Source: a bacterium (GTDB taxonomy: Bacteria > Krumholzibacteriota > Krumholzibacteriia > LZORAL124-64-63). From it: a stretch of DNA of 9,587 nucleotides. The notes beneath the pieces are model-generated. The model worked only from the letters and a program-made list of their open reading frames with translations. It had not been told where the DNA came from and made no database searches. Position numbers and translations under genes: made by a program. This document shows, piece by piece, positions 5,603 through 9,587 of this stretch; positions within the stretch are counted from its first letter, which is position 1; each line of letters begins with the position of its first letter. The DNA lies in NCBI GenBank assembly GCA_030591105.1, contig JAUVBS010000047.1, forward strand, positions 1-9,587, read 5' to 3'.

Positions 5603-7759
5603 ATGCCAGTAAGTAACCGACTGCGCCGCCCGGCAGACGCCGCGTGGTCGACGTTATCGAACCTGCCGCGGCTGATCGCCACGGCAACAACGCGCAAATT
5701 CTCGGGACCGGGGGCACTTGCCATTGCAGCGCTCGCGGTCATGGTTGTTGTGACTCTGACGGTCGCCCCGACGCCGGTCTGGGCCGACGTCGATGACGAC
5801 ATGATGGAAGATCTGGGCATCTACGTGCCCAATTTCTTCGCGGAACTGCAGGATATCGAGCTCGGCGGACCCGGCCGGGCCTACGTCTTCGGCGTCGGCG
5901 GCTTCGGTATCGTCAACATCTCCGATCTGGACAACCCTTCGTTGATCAGTCGCTACGAACCGCCGGGTCACCCGTACAACCGCTTCTACCGCGGCGCGGT
6001 CTATCAGCATGCGGCCTACGGTGGCGGTCGCGAAGACCTTATGACCATCATCGACATCACGTCGGAATTCTCGATCTTCCCGGTACGAGTCCACGGCTCG
6101 GCGGGGCAGTCGTTCGAGGGGATCGCGGTCAACGCGGACCACCTCTACGCGGCCCGTCACGCCGACGGCGTCGAGATCTTCGATCTGGCCGATCCGCTCG
6201 ATCCGGTGACCGTGGCCGAAGTCACCTCGCTGACCAACGCGTGGGATATCGCCTTCAAAGGTGACTTCGCACTGGTCGCCGACGGGATCGGCGGCTTGGC
6301 GATCCTCGACGTGAGTAATCCCGCGACGCCGATTCACCTGACGACCCTGCCGACCAGCGGCGCCGCCGTCGATGTCGACGTGACCGGAGACTTGGCTGTG
6401 GTGGCCAACGGCAGCGCCGGCATCGACATCTTCGATATCTCAGACCCGACCGATGCGTTTCTCGTCAGCACGTTCAACACCTCCGGACTGGCAATCACCC
6501 TCGATGCGACCGGGAATCTGGTCTTCGTCGCCGACTGGGACGACGTCGAGGTAATCGACGTGAGCAATCCCGCCGCGCCGACGGCGGCCGGCTGGGAAAA
6601 CACTCCGGTGCGGGCCATGGGACTCGCCGCCGAGGGCGATCTCATAATCGTGGCCGACTGGTCGCGCATACGGCTTTACCGCTACGGATCGACCACGCGC
6701 GGCGACATCGATCTGTCGGTCGACGGGATCGCGTTTGGCAACGTCCCGGTCGGCGCCACGGTCGACACCACATTTACCGTCAGTAACAGCGGCGGCGGTC
6801 CGATCAACGTGACCGACATCGTCGATTTCGGGGACAACTTCGTCGTCCAGCCACCGCAGGCGTTCACCCTCGCACCGGGCGAGTCGCACGAGGTCACGGT
6901 CTCGTTCACCCACGCCGCGCCAGGCTACGATGCGACGTTCATGCGCGTCGACTCGGACGACCAGGACGAGTCGCAAATAACCTTGCCGTTGACCGCCGAC
7001 GACAACCCGAATTCCCTCAACATCGGCGACCAGGCGCCTGACTTCTCACTCACGGACCGCGACGGGATCGTGCACAACCTTTCCGATTACCAGGGGCGTA
7101 TCGTCGTAATGGCGTTTTTCGCCAACTGGTGACCGGTGTGTGGTCCGGAGTTCTCGGACCTCGAAGCGGCGATCTGGCAGCGGTATCTCGACGACGACCT
7201 CATGGTGCTGGGTTTGAATGCAGGCGGTGACAACGCTGAGGATCTCGCAGTTTTCGTCGATGCGTTCCAGATCACCTTTCCGATCCTGCTCGGCGCGAAC
7301 AACGCCTTCTACGAATACCGCCAGTCGGGCAATTTCTCGCCGTATCCTCTCGATTACGTCATCGATCAGGCGGGCCGCGTGGCCTATTTCAACACCGAAT
7401 ACGCACCGGAAGAGATGATCGAAGTTATCGAGCAGCTACTGGCCACGCCGGTGGGCGTCTCCGACGAGCTACCGGCAGCGACGGCAGCGCAGTTGACGGT
7501 TCGGCCCAATCCGTTCAACCCGCGCACCTGGATCGCGTTCGATCTGCCGGCTGCGGCGACCGTCTCCGTCACGGTGCACGATACGCGGGGCCGCGTGGTG
7601 CGCCGGTTGATAACAGGCGAGCAACGTCCTGCCGGACACCATCAACTGCTTTGGGACGGCAACGATGCCGGCGGCCGGACCTTGCCCTCGGGCGTCTACT
7701 TCGCCCGGCTCGATACCGGCGCCAAGGTATTGACCCGCAAGATGACGCTCTTGCGATAG
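5603..7759 (+). CDS. Predicted exported selenoprotein: LVIVD propeller, ASH-like domain, redoxin domain with UxxC, FlgD-like C-terminus (TGA at 7130-7132 read as Sec)
   Basis: Read through one in-frame TGA, the product has 718 residues. Residues 1-64 are a long signal sequence with a hydrophobic core at about 37-57, cleaved near VWA/D. Residues about 75-360 hold at least five LVIVD-type repeats (AILDVSNPATP, DIFDISDPTDA, EVIDVSNPAAP), expected to form a beta-propeller. Residues about 366-469 resemble an ASH/Hydin Ig-like domain (VSNSGGGPINVTD, LAPGESHEVTVSF). Residues 472-620 are a TlpA/AhpC-type redoxin fold: IGDQAPDFSL, then FFANW-U510-P-V-C513, with the cis-Pro candidate in SPYPLDYVID. Residues 629-718 match the FlgD-like/T9SS type A style domain (RPNPFNPRTWIAFDLP, LLWDGNDAGG, LPSGVYFARL). 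Sec as the attacking redox residue suggests a surface or periplasmic thiol/peroxide oxidoreductase. Evidence for Sec: TGA at the exact catalytic position, resolving Cys513 retained, frame open for 209 more conserved codons, and a SECIS-like hairpin. If TGA terminates, the protein would end at Trp509 with a broken redoxin fold. Confidence 0.87.
7130..7132 (+). other. In-frame TGA predicted to encode selenocysteine (residue 510)
   Basis: TGG TGA CCG GTG TGT reads W-U-P-V-C, a thioredoxin-type active site in which Sec replaces the first Cys. It is the only in-frame stop between 5603 and 7757. Upstream and downstream sequence belong to a single redoxin domain. An ordinary nonsense mutation or a sequencing error (TGT or TGC read as TGA) is the alternative, but would not explain the adjacent hairpin. 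Confidence 0.87.
7133..7169 (+). promoter_or_regulatory. Predicted bacterial SECIS element
   Basis: Immediately after the TGA, GGTCCG (7142-7147) pairs perfectly with CGGACC (7155-7160) around a 7-nt loop GAGTTCT (7148-7154). A lower stem is possible: CCG (7133-7135) with CGG (7167-7169), joined through a six-by-six segment that allows about three further pairs (one G-U). The loop opens 16 nt after the TGA and begins with G. Both agree with the known bacterial SECIS pattern (short apical loop, G at one of its first two positions, GC-rich upper stem). The element would recruit SelB with Sec-tRNA. It is also protein-coding, so the stem constrains codons for GPEFSD. A 4-bp CCGG/CCGG pairing (7133-7136 with 7145-7148) could compete. 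Confidence 0.8.
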
Positions 7760-7765
7760 CCGCGT

Positions 7766-7845
7766 GGTCGCACCGAACGGCGGCCGCGCCAAACGGCGAC
7801 CGCGCCAAGCGATGGTCGCACCGAGCGGCGGTCGCGCTCTGAGTC
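7766..7845 (+). repeat. Degenerate 16-bp tandem repeat between the two redoxin genes
   Basis: Five consecutive 16-bp units start at 7766, 7782, 7798, 7814 and 7830. The first four follow GGTCGCRCCRARCGGC with few changes, and units 1 and 4 differ by only two bases (one A/G and none in GGTCGCACCGA). Only the first half of the fifth unit matches. They fill most of the 134-bp gap between the selenoprotein stop and the next gene. I see no coding use. A role as transcription attenuator, protein-binding array or plain slippage product is open. Confidence 0.75.
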
Positions 7846-7893
7846 ACTAACTTCGCTGGGCGGCGAAATTCCGCTGCAACGAGAGGAAAAAAT

Positions 7894-8436
7894 ATGCGCA
7901 ATCTAGCTGTAATAACGGTGATCGCCGTGATGATCTGGCCCGCCGTGGCCGCGGCGGTCTACGAGATCGGCGACACGGTCGAGGATTTCACTCTGGTCGA
8001 TCTCGACGGCCAAGAAGTCTCGCTTTACGACCTCAGCGGCCAGGTGATCTTGCTGAACTTCTTCACCACCTGGTGTCCCGGCTGCAACGAGGAAGCCGCC
8101 CACTTGCAGAATCTGTGGGAAAGCTACCAAGACCAGGATGTCACGGTGCTGGCGGTCAACTTCCAGGAACCGGCCGCGCTGGTCCAGGGGTGGGCGCTGG
8201 CCAACGACGTGACCTACCCGATCTGGTTGGCGCCCGACTGGAACCTGCTGCCGCTATTTACCGAAAACGGCGGCATCCCGTACAACACCGTCCTGGACCG
8301 CACGATGGTCCTGCGTTACTCGCAACAGGGTTTCGATCTGGACGGGATCACCGAACTGCTCGAGGAAGTCCTGGCCGAGGACAACGTCGCCACCGACGCG
8401 GCGAGCTGGAGTCAGGTCAAGGCCGCGTATCGCTGA
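7894..8436 (+). CDS. Exported TlpA/ResA-like thioredoxin with CPGC active site
   Basis: 180 residues; ATG 7894 follows GAGAGG at a 7-nt spacing. Residues 1-21 form a signal peptide (hydrophobic LAVITVIAVMIWPAVAAA), so the protein works in the periplasm. The mature part is a compact redoxin fold: IGDTVEDFTL (25-34), NFFTTW-C61-P-G-C64, VTVLAVNF (83-90) and GGIPYNTVLD with the cis-Pro loop at Pro129. It should reduce or shuffle disulfides of exported partners, as TlpA-family proteins do. Residues 25-60 align without gaps to 474-509 of the upstream selenoprotein (15 of 36 identical by my count), placing C61 opposite Sec510 and C64 opposite C513. A separate ribosome site and a 134-bp gap leave open whether the two are cotranscribed. 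No membrane anchor is retained if the signal is cleaved. Confidence 0.92.
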   Translation: MRNLAVITVIAVMIWPAVAAAVYEIGDTVEDFTLVDLDGQEVSLYDLSGQVILLNFFTTWCPGCNEEAAHLQNLWESYQDQDVTVLAVNFQEPAALVQGWALANDVTYPIWLAPDWNLLPLFTENGGIPYNTVLDRTMVLRYSQQGFDLDGITELLEEVLAEDNVATDAASWSQVKAAYR

Positions 8437-8475
8437 TTCGGGTCGGCGGTGCCGGATATCGCGGCCACATTATCG

Positions 8476-8500
8476 GGAACTCCCGGACCGGTCGGGCGTA
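8476..8500 (+). promoter_or_regulatory. Candidate ECF-sigma promoter for the PDZ gene
   Basis: GGAAC (8476-8480) and CGTA (8497-8500) are separated by 16 bp, a spacing seen in ECF-type (envelope stress) sigma promoters. It lies about 100 bp upstream of the PDZ gene ATG. GGAAC is inside a small palindrome (CGGGA-AC-TCCCG, 8474-8485). The match is short and expected by chance at some rate in GC-rich DNA. Confidence 0.25.
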
Positions 8501-8601
8501 GTGGCAGCATCGTGCGCTATCCCCCGCACCGAAATCTCGTCTGCGCTGCCTGCAGCGACCGCACCGGCAAGCGGCTGACGAGTGCGTCGAAAGGAACCCG
8601 A

Positions 8602-9587
8602 ATGAAGACAGTCACACCCCTGAAGTACGCGGTGACCGTGCTGGCGCTCGTTGCGTTGCTGGCTGCGAGCACGGCCACTGCCCAAGAAGAGACACACGGC
8701 TGGCTAGGAGTCTCGATGCAGGAGTTGAGTCCCAGCCTGGTCAAGGCGCTCCAGCTGAAAGACGGCGGCGGTGTCCTGGTCAACGAGGTCATCGCCGACT
8801 CACCTGCGGAGAAAGCGGGTGTCGAGGACGGCGACATCATCGTCTCCTTCGCCGGCCAGAAGATCGAGAGCTCTGGCGACCTCGCCAAGGCGGTGAGCAA
8901 GACCGAGCCGGGTCAAAGTGTCAACCTGGTCGTCGTCCGCGACGGCGCGCGACGCACGCTGAAGGCTGAGATCGGTGAGAAAAAGCGTGACGATCGGATG
9001 CACCAGTACCGGTCCCAGGACGACGACGATGTCTGGATCTTCGGCGGTGACGAAGATCATTTCGTCTGGAAGGGATCCCCAGGCGGCAAAGAGTGGAAGC
9101 TCAAGAATATGTTCCGGCACGCCGACCGCGGTTACCTCGGCGTACACCTGGACGATCTCGGCGAGCAGCTGGGCGAATACTTCGGCATCGAGGACGGCGA
9201 GGGTGCGCTGGTCACCGAAATCGTCGAGGATGGCCCCGCCCAGCAGGCCGGCTTGCAAGCGGGCGATGTGATCGTGAGTTTCGGTGACGAGAAGGTCACC
9301 TCCTCGGCCGATCTACACAGTGTCATCGGTGAGACCAAACCAGAACAAGAGGTGACCGTCGGGGTCGTCCGCAAGGGTAAGAAGAAAGAGATCAAGATCA
9401 CCCTGGGTGAAGTACCGGATCGCGACGAGTTCTCACACTTCAAGATGATCGCCCCACGCGTGCAATACCGTCACCTACCCAAGGCGTTTAAGTTCCACTC
9501 ACCGGGTGCCGAGCACGAGGTCATCCTCCAACATATGATGGAGGGCGATGCCGCCGAGATGAAAGCACTCAGCGAGGAAATGGCCAA
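8602..9587 (+). CDS. Exported tandem-PDZ domain protein (DegP/HtrA-type PDZ domains without the protease), partial
   Basis: ATG 8602 follows AAGGA at a 6-nt spacing. The window holds 328 complete codons and the gene is open at the right edge. Residues 1-28 are a signal peptide (VTVLALVALLAASTATAQ). PDZ 1 spans about 33-125, starting with the carboxylate-binding loop GWLGV and containing SPAEKAGVEDGDIIVSFAG. A highly charged linker (126-176) includes RSQDDDDVW. PDZ 2 spans about 177-268, starting GYLGV with GPAQQAGLQAGDVIVSFGD. The rest (269-328) is charged and predicted helical, of unknown fold. In HtrA proteases the PDZ domains follow a trypsin-like domain; here the first PDZ comes directly after the signal peptide, so no such N-terminal protease exists. 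A catalytic domain beyond the edge cannot be excluded. It may bind C-termini of exported proteins or act as an adaptor in envelope quality control. Confidence 0.9.
   Translation, partial: MKTVTPLKYAVTVLALVALLAASTATAQEETHGWLGVSMQELSPSLVKALQLKDGGGVLVNEVIADSPAEKAGVEDGDIIVSFAGQKIESSGDLAKAVSKTEPGQSVNLVVVRDGARRTLKAEIGEKKRDDRMHQYRSQDDDDVWIFGGDEDHFVWKGSPGGKEWKLKNMFRHADRGYLGVHLDDLGEQLGEYFGIEDGEGALVTEIVEDGPAQQAGLQAGDVIVSFGDEKVTSSADLHSVIGETKPEQEVTVGVVRKGKKKEIKITLGEVPDRDEFSHFKMIAPRVQYRHLPKAFKFHSPGAEHEVILQHMMEGDAAEMKALSEEMA

Noticed and set aside
7130..7759. A separate gene starting at GTG 7136 downstream of the TGA
   Set aside because: No ribosome binding site lies ahead of it, it would start in the middle of a redoxin active site, and it is in the same frame as the upstream gene. 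Sec readthrough explains it better.
5603..7759. Pseudogene split by a nonsense mutation
   Set aside because: The only lesion is a TGA at the catalytic Cys position, with Cys513, the downstream fold and the C-terminal domain intact and a SECIS-like hairpin next to it. A random stop would rarely fall there.
7852..7867. Small hairpin TTCGC/GCGAA before the TlpA-like gene, considered as a terminator
   Set aside because: Five pairs with a 6-nt loop, weak AT-ended stem and no following T-run.
8474..8485. Palindrome CGGGA-AC-TCCCG considered as a terminator after the TlpA-like gene
   Set aside because: The 2-nt centre is too short for a normal hairpin loop and no T-run follows.
1..9587. CRISPR arrays, tRNA or rRNA genes, insertion sequences and phage genes
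   Set aside because: No spaced direct repeats, cloverleaf-like sequence, transposase or phage motifs were seen on either strand.

Overview
This is a GC-rich window (roughly 60-65% by eye) from a Gram-negative-type bacterium. An RND efflux pump with a lipoprotein adaptor, several exported redox and PDZ proteins, and good GAGG/GGAGG ribosome binding sites point to a two-membrane envelope. A C-terminal PNPFNP / FlgD-like 'T9SS type A' style domain and LVIVD repeats suggest the FCB group or nearby candidate phyla (for example Krumholzibacteriota, Eisenbacteria or Latescibacterota). The phylum is an inference; there is no rRNA or other marker here.

Layout. On the minus strand (1-2927) a periplasmic adaptor lipoprotein is followed by an RND pump permease, with the adaptor stop and permease start overlapping as TGATG. 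The permease runs off the left edge. A divergent intergenic region (2928-3274) holds a perfect 10-bp-arm palindrome, a perfect TATAAT on the plus strand and a plausible minus-strand promoter. On the plus strand come a secreted S9-like alpha/beta hydrolase (3275-4420), a VanZ-like membrane protein with a C-terminal carbohydrate-binding-like domain (4469-5392), a large exported thioredoxin-fold protein (5603-7759), a TlpA-like thioredoxin (7894-8436), and a tandem-PDZ exported protein cut by the right edge (8602 onward).

The main discovery is that the 5603-7759 gene is interrupted by a single in-frame TGA at 7130-7132, exactly where a redox-active cysteine belongs (W-TGA-P-V-C). A stem-loop with the geometry of a bacterial SECIS element starts right after this TGA. 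The frame stays open for another 209 codons that encode the rest of the redoxin fold and a sorting-type domain. I therefore read it as one selenoprotein of 718 residues: signal peptide, LVIVD beta-propeller, ASH-like Ig domain, redoxin domain with a UxxC active site, and FlgD-like C-terminal domain. The next gene is a small cysteine-containing relative (WCPGC) that aligns without gaps through the active site, Sec to Cys.

How the genes may work together. Genes from 5603 to the right edge look like an envelope redox/quality-control cluster: Sec-thioredoxin, Cys-thioredoxin and PDZ protein, the last with a possible ECF-type promoter. The left half is an efflux operon that may share its control region with the divergent hydrolase gene.
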